From: Calliphora vicina
Taxonomy: Eukaryota; Arthropoda; Insecta; Diptera; Calliphoridae
NCBI RefSeq assembly: GCF_958450345.1
Contig: NC_088783.1
Span: 103,349,302-103,413,301, forward strand
DNA: 64,000 nucleotides
Direction: 5' to 3'
Under the pieces are notes generated by a model. It was not told the origin of the DNA, searched no databases, and worked only from the letters and a program-made list of their open reading frames with translations. A program made the position numbers and the translations under genes. Positions 63,945 to 64,000 of this stretch are shown in pieces. Every line of letters starts with the position of its first letter. Within the stretch, counting starts at the first letter, position 1.

Positions 63945-64000
63945 TTACATATAGGCTTAAAGAGGACACTTTGGCCTTTCTCCTGGTAGTAAAATTTGTT

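Noticed and set aside
1..64000. Search by eye for tRNA, rRNA or snRNA genes
   Set aside because: No A/B-box plus cloverleaf, rRNA core sequence or snRNA motif was recognised; this is not exhaustive.

Overview
The window reads as nuclear DNA of a fly, most likely a calyptrate such as a blowfly or house-fly relative. It is very AT-rich, has short introns with GT-AG ends, TATA boxes about 25-30 bp before Inr-like starts, and is packed with insect-type transposon debris (mariner, hAT, PIF/Harbinger, piggyBac, gypsy, non-LTR). The taxonomic placement is inference from repeat style and was not tested by a search. Almost all long ORFs are shadows of repeats; the real genes are small or split.

Host genes: (1) a cluster of small secreted peptides. 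Two on the + strand (17989-18232 and 22181-22613) and one on the - strand (28314-28625) share one plan: a signal-peptide exon of 55-61 coding nt, a short phase-1 intron, and one glycine-rich exon. Each has its own TATA box. The first two have nearly identical signal peptides and are clear paralogues. A fourth secreted gene without an intron (37819-38109, -) encodes an amphipathic plus Thr/Pro/Ala-rich 96-aa protein. (2) A probable SAM-like-domain gene on the - strand with coding exons at 12172-12268 and 7757-7876, split by a 4.3-kb intron full of transposons. A weak candidate 5' exon lies near 56205-56260 (-).

Region by region: 1-3005 holds hAT-like and Myb/SANT-like pseudogenes; 3400-7453 a stack of piggyBac-, hAT-, Tc1- and Harbinger-type MITEs and degenerate tandem repeats; 7679-12268 the SAM gene; 12364-17127 MITEs and a mariner interrupted by a MITE; 17989-28625 the glycine-rich cluster with repeats between its members, including an element inserted into a copy of itself; 28956-37590 dispersed repeats, a foldback element, non-LTR and Transib/RAG-like fragments; 37819-38109 the fourth secreted gene; 39340-45770 hAT-like elements, an unusual GTAGCAG-motif block, degenerate tandem repeats and a large foldback; 47491-50000 a gypsy-class LTR retrotransposon with most of pol deleted; 50206-56100 dispersed repeats and two antisense non-LTR remnants; 57940-58458 a solo LTR of the same gypsy family; 58785-63944 mariner, non-LTR with a nested MITE, and dispersed repeats.

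Many elements could be delimited exactly by inverted ends plus target-site duplications (TTA, TTAA, TA, TAT, 8 bp, ATAT). In one case an intact empty site is present elsewhere in this window. The strongest biological candidate is the cluster of glycine-rich secreted peptide genes, whose function cannot be read from sequence alone.
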